This document shows positions 1 through 8,562 of a stretch of DNA of 64,000 bases, in pieces; within the stretch, counting starts at the first letter, position 1, and each line of letters opens with the position of its first letter. Source of the DNA: Gilliamella apis (lineage in GTDB: Bacteria > Pseudomonadota > Gammaproteobacteria > Enterobacterales > Orbaceae); contig NZ_CP132381.1 in assembly GCF_030758615.1 (NCBI RefSeq), forward strand, positions 2,108,001 to 2,172,000. Reading direction: 5' to 3'. The notes below the pieces were generated by a model, which was not told where the DNA came from, did not search any database, and saw only the letters and a program-made list of their open reading frames with translations. Made by a program: the position numbers and the translations under genes.

Positions 1-835
1 CGGCATTAATACCGTCATTTTCATCACCAACCACCTCTCCATTGGAAGTAATATTGGTTCTACCTTTACCTTTATTATCAGCATTAATACCATTTTTTTT
101 CCCATGAACATCACCTGCTGATTGGATTATTTTTAAACCTTGAGTATCACCATCGTTTACAGCCAAAATACCATCAAGCTCATCACCGATAACCGAGTCC
201 GCAGTTGAAATTATTGTTATACCGTGTCCATTATTTAAGGCGTTAATTCCATTGCCTTGACCATGAACATTGGCGCCAACAAGTTCGGTAATATTTAGAT
301 CTTGAGTCGAGGTGCTATTTATAGTTCTTATACCATCACCCTGTTTACCCGTGACCTCACCTGAAATCGTAATACCGTTTGAACCATTACCATTATGGTT
401 AAGATTAATACCATTTTTACCACCAATAATATCTCCTGCAGATTGATGTAAAGTTATGTCACTAACACTATTATCACTAATATAGTTATAGCCATCATCA
501 ACAGATTCAATATGCTTAGATAATAATATTTCTACTGAGTTGTTGAAGTTAGTAGCACCAAAAAGTGAATTAACATCAACACTAATTTGTTTACTAATAA
601 ATTGATTATTATATAAATTTTTATTAACAATCTCATTAGTAACGTTTCGGGCACAATTATTTTTTAGTAACGAACTATCACATTGAGCATAACTCATTGG
701 TGTCATGACTAATGTTACACTGATAGCTGAAACTAAATTAAGTAAAAACAATCGACCTTTAGATTGTGCTTTTTCTGATGTAACGACGTACGCCTGACGC
801 TGTGCATTCCAAACTAACTTAAATACTTTATTCAT
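1..835 (-). CDS. Autotransporter adhesin, N-terminal part (runs off window start)
   Basis: I translated this from the ATG at 835 down to base 1; the frame is open throughout (278 codons) and continues outside the window. The first ~28 residues (MNKVFKLVWNAQRQAYVV...) are an extended signal peptide region (ESPR) of type V secreted proteins, followed by a hydrophobic core and a likely cleavage after SYA. The passenger then shows loose repeats around the pattern NGI(N)/DGI with G-rich turns, as in beta-helical or trimeric autotransporter passengers. A GGAGAGG ribosome site lies 4-5 bases before the ATG. Expected role: export through the inner membrane by Sec, then surface display through its own C-terminal barrel, which is not visible here. 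Whether it is AIDA-like or trimeric cannot be decided from this part. Confidence 0.8.
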   Translation of the reverse strand, partial: MNKVFKLVWNAQRQAYVVTSEKAQSKGRLFLLNLVSAISVTLVMTPMSYAQCDSSLLKNNCARNVTNEIVNKNLYNNQFISKQISVDVNSLFGATNFNNSVEILLSKHIESVDDGYNYISDNSVSDITLHQSAGDIIGGKNGINLNHNGNGSNGITISGEVTGKQGDGIRTINSTSTQDLNITELVGANVHGQGNGINALNNGHGITIISTADSVIGDELDGILAVNDGDTQGLKIIQSAGDVHGKKNGINADNKGKGRTNITSNGEVVGDENDGINA

Positions 836-1209
836 TATTTCCTCTCCAAAATAAATCTATATTGGTAAAACAACATTTTTATTTGAAAAATCTAATAGAG
901 AATTTTTAAGTAATGCTATTAAGTGCATGACAATTTGCTTTTTACAGCTAAAAAATCAAGACAATTGTGGAGCGTGGCAAAAATTTCGAACAAATAAAAA
1001 AGACTTTATTTATCAAATGATAAGACTAAATTAGTAAATAATTTAAAATAGAAAAAGAAAAACTATGTTATAGATAATTTGATTATCACAAAAAGAAAAC
1101 TGACTGGAACAACGCTCATTTTTACCACATAGTAGGTAAATTGGCAATTAAAAGAATAAAATATATTAATGTGTGTAAAAAGAAAATGAGTTTTATATCG
1201 GTGGCTTTA

Positions 1210-1346
1210 TTAGTATTTCCTAAATTATTCAATCCATTATATGCAATCGTCTTTTAGCTAATTGGCTTAGATAATGTAAACTTAATTATTTAATAAGTTA
1301 AGCAAGATTATAGCCGATTGCAATAACTTAAATTCTAAAATAACAA
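1210..1346 (-). pseudogene. Remnant of the 3' end of a YciI-like gene (left duplicate)
   Basis: This stretch aligns along its length with 5542-5687, which contains the end of the intact YciI-like gene and its downstream DNA. On the minus strand about 20 codons still read as a variant of the intact C-terminus (ILEFKLLQSAI... against DLEFTLFQANK...), ending in the same Asn-Asn/Ser-Asn-stop. The shared downstream block includes TTAGTATTT-CTAAATTATTC. The rest of the gene is absent. The two copies bracket the operon 1560-5509. Confidence 0.7.
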
Positions 1347-1485
1347 TTTTACTCAAAAATTAAAATAGAAAATCAAGCAAAAAAACTACCCATTAAATAA
1401 ACTATTTTATAATTAATATCCTACTATGCTCAAAATTCTTAGTTTTAATAATTCTTTTTAGAATCATAAAGAATATTGAGATAAA

Positions 1486-1514
1486 TTGTTGTAAACAATA
1501 TATTAAGATATAAT
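1486..1514 (+). promoter_or_regulatory. Predicted sigma-70 promoter of the three-gene operon
   Basis: TTGTTG at 1486-1491, a 17-base spacer, and a perfect TATAAT at 1509-1514, about 45 bases before the first ATG. A ribosome site AAGGA lies at 1548-1552. Confidence 0.6.
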
Positions 1515-1559
1515 TTAGCAGATTTGTCGATGTAATAATAAAAATTAAAGGATTTATAA

Positions 1560-2711
1560 ATGTCTAGCCAGGTCATACCTTATATTGATAGAGCAGTACA
1601 ATTATTAAATAAAATCGGAATTATTATTAAACCACAAGCCGATGCACCAATTTTAAAGTTATTGGATAATGTTGCCGAAATTGATAAAAATCGAGTTATC
1701 GCAATAGCACGAACCTTACAACAACAAAGTGCTTTTAACCAAGTGGTTCGCGAACAAATAGATGGTGTTGAAGTTTCACAACGTTACACCAAAATTGTTA
1801 ATCATTTTGATAGTATCCGAACGGATATGGAAAAAATGCTAGGTTGGCTTGATGATGGTCGATTAGATTTTTTTGAAAGAATAAAAATAGGTTGGATGAA
1901 ACTTCAACGAGGCTCTATTCCCGACCGATTCAATCTGATAAAAAAGACCTATTTACAGGTATCGCAAGAAACTGGTAATCAAATTGAGCGTGAGCATATT
2001 ATTCTAAATGCCTATCAAGATTTTCGATTTGGATTGAAACAAGCTCAAATCACTGCCGAAGAATTAGTTCAAATAGCAACCGCTCGTCTTGAAGAATGTA
2101 AAAATAAATTATCTTTAGCCATTGCCGATGTGGATAATTTTAAAGAAGATGATCATGTGGCAAAAGCGCGTTTAGAGCTTATCCGCGATGAAGCATTACG
2201 TAATGTTCAACAAGAAGACAGTCGTTACCAAATAATATTGGATTTAGCCAATAATTTAACCGTTTCTTATAATTCAGCAGAAGCAGTCTTTGCCCGTATA
2301 CAACAAACAACCTCAGTGAAAGAACGAGTTTATCAACAAAGTGTAAGCTTTTTTTCCACCAATGAAATTGTTTTTACTGCATTAAGTGCATCAATCACTT
2401 CTTTAACTGGTTTAAGCGAAAGTACTAAAACGTTAGACGCGATGAAAGATGGCATGAATAAAGGTATTGAAAGCATTGCATCTGCGGGTAATAAACAATT
2501 AGAAGAAAGCTTACGTGCTGGATATAGCTCAACCATTAAAGCTGATTCGTTACGTGCTTTAGTCGACGCAATTGTCAATTATCAAGAATCAAGTCAGCAG
2601 CTAATTGCCGAATTACGTAATGAATCAATTGATAATGCGAAAGAGATAGATCGTATTGTTGAAGATGGTAAACAACGCTTTAATAATATTATTTTAAAGG
2701 CTAATAATTAA
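1560..2711 (+). CDS. Coiled-coil protein of unknown function, operon gene 1
   Basis: 383 residues, soluble by appearance, with no signal peptide or membrane segment. It is rich in Glu/Gln/Lys/Ala heptad-like helices from about residue 55 to 260, with further helical segments to the end (ELRNESIDNAKEIDRIVED). I see no catalytic motif. The stop codon overlaps the next gene's ATG (TAATG), so gene 2 is probably translationally coupled. The -10/-35 at 1486-1514 and the AAAGGA ribosome site support this start. I do not recognise the family. The helical layout vaguely recalls TelA-like or PspA-like cytoplasmic membrane-associated proteins, but no diagnostic motif supports that. Function inferred only from context: a partner of the membrane protein downstream. 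Confidence 0.75.
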   Translation: MSSQVIPYIDRAVQLLNKIGIIIKPQADAPILKLLDNVAEIDKNRVIAIARTLQQQSAFNQVVREQIDGVEVSQRYTKIVNHFDSIRTDMEKMLGWLDDGRLDFFERIKIGWMKLQRGSIPDRFNLIKKTYLQVSQETGNQIEREHIILNAYQDFRFGLKQAQITAEELVQIATARLEECKNKLSLAIADVDNFKEDDHVAKARLELIRDEALRNVQQEDSRYQIILDLANNLTVSYNSAEAVFARIQQTTSVKERVYQQSVSFFSTNEIVFTALSASITSLTGLSESTKTLDAMKDGMNKGIESIASAGNKQLEESLRAGYSSTIKADSLRALVDAIVNYQESSQQLIAELRNESIDNAKEIDRIVEDGKQRFNNIILKANN

Positions 2712-4081
2712 TGTCAAATATTAAGCTTAGTGACCAACTAGGTGCAATGGCAATCATTGACGAACTTTATCAAAAGCAACAATTATTACTTGGGCACCTT
2801 GATCATAACGCTTTGCGTACAAACTTAGCAGAAAATATAAAAAATTATTATCAAGCTAAGGGGCAAATTGTTAATGACGAAATCATTGAAAAGGGAATTA
2901 ATCTTTGGTTTAACCAAAGATTACAATTTATTGCACCTAAACGTAGTTGGTTAATTCGTTTTTTTGCTTTTTGTTACATAAAAAGAAATATACTTTATCC
3001 TTTTATCGGTGTGATCTTAGTTATTTTATTGTTGCTCAACTTCAGCATATTAAAAAATATTCTAAAAATTAATGATAATATCGATACAACTTATAGTCAT
3101 ATTTTATCCCAAAAAAATACCTTAAATGATCTTAACAATAAATTTTTGCAAATTGATAAACTTCCTGTTTACTTTGCACAAGTTCCCGTAAAAAAATTAA
3201 AAGACTCAATTACTCATTTACTCAATCAAGAGATTAATCTTCATGTTACTGAATCAACGGAGATTTCATCGCCAACGTTTGAGATGAATCAGAAAACACT
3301 TAATGATCTAAAAGAACTTGATAACTCAATCTCCTCTACTTTACCTGAGATCACAAAACAAATAACAGAATTAAGTGAATTACTTGAAAAGGATAAAAAA
3401 TTGGCCAACTTAATTCAAAGTAAAGAGTTTATAGAGGCAACTAAAAAATATCCTATTTTACAAATTTCAGTTGATAAAATTCTTGATAATCTCAATCAAG
3501 GACAACAAGATATTGATGTTGAACCAATAGAAACACTTTTTCATTCCGTTGGACGTGCTGAAGCTCTTGAAAATAAAATTCTATCTGATACTAAACAACT
3601 ACAAACATTAAACGTACCTAACTCTGATATGAGTGAAGTTATTACTTTACAAAATGCCTTAACTGCTGATTTAAAAAATTTGAATTTTGAGCATGTCGAA
3701 CATTATCAAGAAATGATGGCTTACTATATAAAACTAGCTCAAACCAATTTAACGTTAACTATTGTTGATCATCCAGATTATAAATCGGGAGTGGAGCGTA
3801 CTCATGACAATACTAATGGTAAATCGTGGTACTTGATTGTCAGACCGATGACAACCAATAACCATTCAGATTCATTATGGGTACAAAGTATTGAAACTGG
3901 AGAATCAAAATTGGTAAATACATTTGGCCAACAAGTCACTTTAGAACAATATAACAGTGTTAAAAGCGATAAAATGCAAGATGGGCATATTGATAACAAT
4001 AAACTTTGTACCAAACCGAAAGGACGTTTAATCTTCAATTGTCCAAAATCAGTGAAATCTGGAAGGATTTTAGAGTGGTAA
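2711..4081 (+). CDS. Single-pass membrane protein, DUF6384-like, operon gene 2
   Basis: 456 residues. Residues 1-85 form a compact N-terminal domain (SDQLGAMAIIDELYQKQ..., YYQAKGQIVNDEIIEKGI) that resembles what I remember of the family named DUF6384; this is recall, not a search. A strong transmembrane helix spans about residues 98-118 (YPFIGVILVILLLLNF). A long, mostly coiled-coil region follows (about 120-340), then a small beta-rich C-terminal domain with two cysteines (LCTKPKGRLIFNCPKS). Topology is most likely cytoplasmic N-terminus and periplasmic C-terminus. It overlaps gene 1 by one base and is followed after 3 bases by gene 3. Function unknown. Confidence 0.75.
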   Translation: MSNIKLSDQLGAMAIIDELYQKQQLLLGHLDHNALRTNLAENIKNYYQAKGQIVNDEIIEKGINLWFNQRLQFIAPKRSWLIRFFAFCYIKRNILYPFIGVILVILLLLNFSILKNILKINDNIDTTYSHILSQKNTLNDLNNKFLQIDKLPVYFAQVPVKKLKDSITHLLNQEINLHVTESTEISSPTFEMNQKTLNDLKELDNSISSTLPEITKQITELSELLEKDKKLANLIQSKEFIEATKKYPILQISVDKILDNLNQGQQDIDVEPIETLFHSVGRAEALENKILSDTKQLQTLNVPNSDMSEVITLQNALTADLKNLNFEHVEHYQEMMAYYIKLAQTNLTLTIVDHPDYKSGVERTHDNTNGKSWYLIVRPMTTNNHSDSLWVQSIETGESKLVNTFGQQVTLEQYNSVKSDKMQDGHIDNNKLCTKPKGRLIFNCPKSVKSGRILEW

Positions 4082-4084
4082 ACC

Positions 4085-5509
4085 ATGCAGACCAAAATAA
4101 TTGAAAATAAAATTTATGAACAAGCACAGGGTATTAAAGCCACTTTAGATACGGCTTATAAAGAAAGACAAGATACCCTTGATAAAATTTTGAATTTGAA
4201 GAATGAACAGGCGAGTATTTATCAAAAAATTGCTACCATCTATTTAAAAGAATCACCGGAAAATAGTGATTCTCAAGTCCAAAATATTATTAAGCAATTG
4301 CAGGGACTATATAGTGACTTAACTAGCAAGCTTAGTAAATTAGAAAAACAAACTGGTCAATATCAACAGCAATTAACAAATACTCTTGCAAAGTTAGATG
4401 AACTTACTACCCAAAAGGTGCTACAACTGGAAAGCGATCCTGATTACGTTTCATCGTTTAATCGTTTTACTATCGAACAAGAAAATTTAGAAAAAATAAC
4501 CAAAGATTATGAAGTATGCCAAAAAGAATTCTCAAAAAAATTAGCCGAGTACAGTAAAAATAACTATTACAATTATTTAATCAAAAGAAACTATGGCGAA
4601 GATAATTATAAAGGTCGTTGGATTTTTAGAAATCTGGATGAATCGCTAGCTGAATTTGTTCATTTTAATGAAAATTATAAAAACCAAAAAATACTCGAAT
4701 CTTTAATGAAAGAATCGCAATTTAAATACGATAATCAGAAAAAATTATACGATTTGGCCTTAAAACAAAAAAATAACAAAGAACAACTGGTTGAAAACAG
4801 TTTGAAGCTACCGCAATTAAAAACTGAATTAGCTAAAATTGAACAGGATTTAGATAAAGCTGAATGCCAGAAGCAAGAGGCTTATAATACATTAAATGAC
4901 ACACAATCAGGACAAAGCGTTCAGTTTAAAAATTTATCTTCAAAGCTAGCTAAGTTACTAGAAAATCAGTCAATTAAAAAACTTGAGCAGCTAACCTTAC
5001 AAACTAAATCCAAAGAAGATGATATATTACTTAAAAAAATTCCTGAATTAGATAAACAGATAAAAAAACTTGAACAACGTATTCCACATTTTCAACAATC
5101 AATTGGAAACCTTGAAGATATTTTTATTCGCTTTAATCAAACATTGAATTTATTTAGGCAAAATAATATACCTAGTTCTTTTTATGAATATAAAATTTCT
5201 TCAAACACACTTAATAACCTACTAAATAACTTAATAGAATATGGTGATTCTCCTGAAAAAATCGTTATGGAGCTTTTAGCTAGACGCGTACTAAGAAATA
5301 ATACAACTTCCTCAAGTACAAATAGTGGCTGGTCGATATTAAGTAGCTCAAGTTCATCATCTTCTAGGCGCTCAAGTCGCTCATCAAGCTGGTCATCTAA
5401 TAGTAGTCGAACTTCATCAAGTTCTTCAAGTTCCTCATCCAGTAGGAATAGTTATTCATCGAGCTCTTCATCTGGTGGCGGTGGATATCGTACTACGGAT
5501 AGTTTTTAG
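4085..5509 (+). CDS. Coiled-coil protein with extreme Ser-rich/Gly tail, operon gene 3
   Basis: 474 residues. Most of the protein is coiled coil (about residues 5-350; repeated Lys/Glu/Gln/Leu heptads). The last ~75 residues are a low-complexity tail of serine runs broken by Arg, Trp, Asn and Thr, closing with GGGGYRTTDSF. There is no signal peptide or membrane helix, so with gene 2 it could form a membrane-tethered complex. Such Ser-rich tails ending in Gly-Gly-Gly-Gly-Phe/Tyr occur in several bacterial membrane-associated proteins of unknown role. It starts 3 bases after gene 2, and a hairpin terminator follows at 5568-5597. Function not known; no enzymatic motif seen. Confidence 0.75.
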   Translation: MQTKIIENKIYEQAQGIKATLDTAYKERQDTLDKILNLKNEQASIYQKIATIYLKESPENSDSQVQNIIKQLQGLYSDLTSKLSKLEKQTGQYQQQLTNTLAKLDELTTQKVLQLESDPDYVSSFNRFTIEQENLEKITKDYEVCQKEFSKKLAEYSKNNYYNYLIKRNYGEDNYKGRWIFRNLDESLAEFVHFNENYKNQKILESLMKESQFKYDNQKKLYDLALKQKNNKEQLVENSLKLPQLKTELAKIEQDLDKAECQKQEAYNTLNDTQSGQSVQFKNLSSKLAKLLENQSIKKLEQLTLQTKSKEDDILLKKIPELDKQIKKLEQRIPHFQQSIGNLEDIFIRFNQTLNLFRQNNIPSSFYEYKISSNTLNNLLNNLIEYGDSPEKIVMELLARRVLRNNTTSSSTNSGWSILSSSSSSSSRRSSRSSSWSSNSSRTSSSSSSSSSSRNSYSSSSSSGGGGYRTTDSF

Positions 5510-5541
5510 ATAGCCAAAATACTTTTATTGAAGTAAGTTTT

Positions 5542-5687
5542 TTAGTATTTACTAAATTATTCGATTAAGTAGGTGCATTGAATGCAACCTACTTTTAACC
5601 CATCAAACCAGGTAATGTAAATTTAATTACTTAATAAGTTAGGCGAAATTTTATTCGCTTGAAATAAGGTAAATTCTAAATCAACAA
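5542..5687. repeat. Right duplicate flanking the three-gene operon
   Basis: Imperfect direct repeat of 1210-1346. It covers the 3' end of the intact YciI-like gene and about 80 bases downstream of it. Compared with the left copy it carries a small insertion that includes the hairpin at 5568-5597. Confidence 0.65.
5568..5597 (+). terminator. Hairpin terminator after the three-gene operon
   Basis: AGTAGGT at 5568-5574 pairs with ACCTACT at 5587-5593, with an inner GCAT/ATGC pairing and a short T run. It can serve the + strand operon, and also the convergent YciI-like gene. Confidence 0.6.
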
Positions 5688-5904
5688 GATCATAAATACA
5701 AAATGGATCTAATTTCATAATATTTTTAACTTCTTCAAGTGAATCACTCATTGCTACAATAATCGCACCTGTTTTATTCTCTAAAGGACCAGACGCAATA
5801 AACTTATTGCTGGCAAAATACTCATCTAAAAATTTATTATGTTCTTCAAATTTAGCTAACAATTCTTCCAAAGGTTTTTTAAACTTAAAAGTTACAATTA
5901 TCAT
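5623..5904 (-). CDS. YciI-like (YCII-related domain) small protein
   Basis: 93 residues with the ferredoxin-like pattern of the YCII family: N-terminal beta strand (MIIVTFKF), a helix with H22 (EEHNKFLDEYF), then ASGPLENKTGAIIVAMSDSLEEV and the DPF motif (LDPFCIYDLVDLEF), the usual site of the conserved Asp. Members are small dimeric proteins of mostly unknown activity. The ATG at 5904 follows an AAGGAG-like site (ATAAGGAGTG). It converges on the three-gene operon, and its 3' end is duplicated at 1210-1346. Single gene; downstream hairpin at 5568-5597. Confidence 0.75.
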   Translation of the reverse strand: MIIVTFKFKKPLEELLAKFEEHNKFLDEYFASNKFIASGPLENKTGAIIVAMSDSLEEVKNIMKLDPFCIYDLVDLEFTLFQANKISPNLLSN

Positions 5905-6063
5905 TATACACTCCTTATATATTTCAAATTATTTGCATAAATCTTTAGCCAAATTTTTCAGAGCTAAAAACTTTTACTTATTCTGACTTGTTTTTTATAA
6001 CACGAAATAAAGTTAAAAATGATTAATTATGCAATCAAATTCAACCAACATTTACTAATACAT

Positions 6064-6588
6064 TTATTTTTTAGCTTTAAGATTAATCAATAGTCTATTA
6101 ACAATAAATGGATGTAGAACAGACACAGGTGCCATATATATCTTGCCGATAACATTATGATTTTTGACTGATGTAATTACATACAATTTATTTTGTTTAT
6201 CATTATCATCAATTAAACGAAGGTGTAAACAAACATCTAGATGATGATCTCTAATGATTAAAGTTAATTTATCTTTTTCTAACTCAATAACGTTAAAAAA
6301 ATGCACTTTATCGCCAACATTAGGTATATTTTTACTTAACTGTTCAAAACCTTTTATTGTTCTAATTCCTACCATTCTGCCTAAAAAATCTCTCATCTTA
6401 AATAATATTTTAAGCCATTTAGGTTGAGATTGAGTCATCATTCTATAAGCGTCATAAGCAGAAATATCGCTAGGAATAGAGGCTGTTTGGTAACTTAAAT
6501 AATCAATATCTTCCGCAATTAAAGCAACCTGACGGTTTAATAAACTATTTAATTTATTAATAATTTTTGTTTTTCTAATATTCATCAC
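6064..6588 (-). CDS. DUF2867 family protein
   Basis: 174 residues. Features fit DUF2867: an N-terminal helix pair with DAYRMMTQSQPKWLKILFKMRD, then beta strands with FFNVIELEKDKLTLIIRDHHLDVCLHLRL, and a C-terminal YMAPVSVLHPFIVNRLL helix. Proteins of this family resemble StAR/SRPBCC-like small lipid- or ligand-binding folds and have no established role. It has no signal peptide. It is a single gene between the YciI-like gene and the SDR, with about 150-180 bases of AT-rich DNA on each side. A second Met at residue 2 is an equally possible start. Confidence 0.7.
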   Translation of the reverse strand: MMNIRKTKIINKLNSLLNRQVALIAEDIDYLSYQTASIPSDISAYDAYRMMTQSQPKWLKILFKMRDFLGRMVGIRTIKGFEQLSKNIPNVGDKVHFFNVIELEKDKLTLIIRDHHLDVCLHLRLIDDNDKQNKLYVITSVKNHNVIGKIYMAPVSVLHPFIVNRLLINLKAKK

Positions 6589-6774
6589 TAACTCAATTGT
6601 GTTGTAACTTACTTATTAATTAGATTAAAAGCATAAAAAATACATTTTTAACTAATAATTCAATTGGCAAGTAAATAAAATTATTGGTTAATTTTGCAGT
6701 ATGATTATACATTTATCAATCAATAATATATAAATAGTCACTACTTGAAGTTTTATTTAATTTTAGGTATTTTT

Positions 6775-7521
6775 CTACCAAACACCCGTTGAGGCGCCAC
6801 CATCTACAATCATTGTCGTTCCTGTCACAAATTCACTTTGCGTTAAATAAACAGCTGCATCAACGATATTTTGCGGATTGCCAATTTTTCCCATGGGAGA
6901 CATTTTAGCTAAATTTTCTCTATCTTGTGCATTATGAATTGCATTAAGGGGGGTATCAATTACACCTGGAGCAATGGCATTCACTTGTATATTTGATGAA
7001 GATAATTCTAAAGCTAATGCTCGCGTAGCTTGATTTATTCCACCTTTAATCAATACAGGTAATAATGTAGGTAACTTAGCATTCGGCTGAATAGCAATTG
7101 ATGCAGTTATATTAATGATATGACCAGCGCCATTGTTCATCATATGGTTAGCAGCTGTTTGTGATGGATAAAAAAAGCCTTTCAAATTGGTATTGATGAT
7201 TGTATCAACATCTTCCTCAGTATAATTAATGATAGGTTTGGCAATAAAAATTCCTGCATTATTAATTAAAACATCAACTTTATTAAAACGCTCTATCGCT
7301 TTGGCAAATAATTTTTTCGAAGTTTCTGGTTTACCGATATCGCCAGAAATAAGAAGTAAACGCTCAGGGTTACCCAACTTAACAGCCATAGCCTCTAAAT
7401 TAGCACTATTACGGCCATTAGCCACAACATTATAATTTAACTCTAGATATGCTTTGACAAGTGCTGAACCTATCCCCCCAGCAGCGCCAGTAATAATAGC
7501 TGTTTTATTTGAAATACTCAT
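6775..7521 (-). CDS. Short-chain dehydrogenase/reductase (SDR) lacking the usual Tyr
   Basis: 248 residues from the chosen ATG at 7521, which has GGAGAG five bases upstream; an upstream in-frame Met at 7548 has no such site. The Rossmann motif TGAAGGIG, the NNAG motif and the catalytic-region Ser (ITASIA) are present, and the C-terminus has the usual GTTMIVDGG. The active-site Lys is present in LIKGG, but the position four residues before it is Pro rather than Tyr (LPTLLPVLIKGG). It may therefore be a variant SDR subgroup or a non-reductase. It is divergent from a LysR regulator at 7633, which probably controls it. Substrate unknown. Confidence 0.8.
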   Translation of the reverse strand: MSISNKTAIITGAAGGIGSALVKAYLELNYNVVANGRNSANLEAMAVKLGNPERLLLISGDIGKPETSKKLFAKAIERFNKVDVLINNAGIFIAKPIINYTEEDVDTIINTNLKGFFYPSQTAANHMMNNGAGHIINITASIAIQPNAKLPTLLPVLIKGGINQATRALALELSSSNIQVNAIAPGVIDTPLNAIHNAQDRENLAKMSPMGKIGNPQNIVDAAVYLTQSEFVTGTTMIVDGGASTGVW

Positions 7522-7607
7522 AAAACTCTCCAGTAATATATTTAACATTTAGCAATACTGTAATCTATGTTTTAAAATTGAAAAACAGGCTATAATTAAT
7601 TACAGTT

Positions 7608-7622
7608 ATTACATAATGTAAT
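7608..7622. promoter_or_regulatory. Predicted LysR operator in the divergent SDR/LysR intergenic region
   Basis: ATTACAT-A-ATGTAAT, an interrupted palindrome with the T-N11-A form typical of LysR-type sites. It ends 10 bases before the regulator's ATG, a placement consistent with autorepression. A partial second half-site (AATTACAG) lies just upstream. Confidence 0.5.
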
Positions 7623-7632
7623 TAATGGAATT

Positions 7633-8562
7633 ATGTCACGTCATTACAAAGATTTTCAGTTAAGTAGTATCGAACACTTTTGCCTTACTGTTGAGAAAGG
7701 CAGTTTTACAGCAGCTGCAAACATGCTAGGTATTACACCAGCAGCGGTTAGCCGATCAATTGCTCGTTTAGAAGATAGATTAAATGTCCGATTGTTTGTC
7801 AGAACAACACGCCAATTGCGCGTTACATCTTTCGGGCAAGCATATTATGAGCAATGCCGACAAGCGTTAAATCAGTTAAATGATGCAGAACTTACAATAA
7901 AGAACACACAAAGTTCATTGCACGGTTTGATAAGAATAAGTGCACCAACACCATTTACCCATTTTAGACTAATTCCCTTTTTGCTACTATTTAAGAAAAA
8001 GTATCCAAATATCCATATTGATATACATTCTAGTAATCGCAATATAATTTTTTCCGAAGATAATTTTGATATAGCAATAAGAGGACAAAAACCGAAAGAC
8101 TGTAATCTAATCGCCAGAAAATTAGAGGATTCAGAATTAATTGTTGTGGCAACCCCAACATATTTACAAAATATGGGGATCCCAGTTATGTTAGAAGATT
8201 TAAAAAAACATAATTGTATTGAATTTGAATTACCGAGTACAGGACGTAAAATCTCATGGCACTTCTGTAAAAAAGGAAAACCAATAGAGTTAGAAATAAA
8301 AGGCAACTTTACTATATTGGATGATTTTTTGGCAACTAATGAATTAGTCAAAAATCATGCCGGCCTTATGCAAGTTTATCGTTTTTCAATAGAAAAAGAA
8401 TTAAAAAGTGGTGAACTCGTTGAGGTATTAAAGGAATTTAATGGCGCAACACGGCCATTCTTTTTATTATACCCACATGCCAAATACCTACCGCTGAATG
8501 TAAGGTTATTTGTTGATAGTTTAATAGAATATATGAGCTTAACAAAACAAGATTATTTATAA
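7633..8562 (+). CDS. LysR-family transcriptional regulator
   Basis: 309 residues. The N-terminal winged helix-turn-helix is clear (about residues 12-70: FCLTVEKGSFTAAANMLGI, AAVSRSIARLEDRLNVRLF), followed by the LysR substrate-binding domain (about 95-300). The family has the DNA-binding domain at the N-terminus and a co-inducer domain with a periplasmic-binding fold. It belongs to the CrgA/AaeR-like clade by its FVRTTRQLRVT and SAPTPF... sequence style. It is transcribed divergently from the SDR gene with a palindromic operator between them, so the SDR is the likely target. The ribosome site is weak (ATGGAATT). Confidence 0.85.
   Translation: MSRHYKDFQLSSIEHFCLTVEKGSFTAAANMLGITPAAVSRSIARLEDRLNVRLFVRTTRQLRVTSFGQAYYEQCRQALNQLNDAELTIKNTQSSLHGLIRISAPTPFTHFRLIPFLLLFKKKYPNIHIDIHSSNRNIIFSEDNFDIAIRGQKPKDCNLIARKLEDSELIVVATPTYLQNMGIPVMLEDLKKHNCIEFELPSTGRKISWHFCKKGKPIELEIKGNFTILDDFLATNELVKNHAGLMQVYRFSIEKELKSGELVEVLKEFNGATRPFFLLYPHAKYLPLNVRLFVDSLIEYMSLTKQDYL

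Larger units (their letters stand above)
836..1559. other. Intergenic region with gene remnant and promoter
   Basis: 724 bases of very AT-rich DNA between the divergent autotransporter and the three-gene operon. It holds the remnant at 1210-1346 and the promoter at 1486-1514, listed separately. I see no other open frame or RNA gene. Confidence 0.6.
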
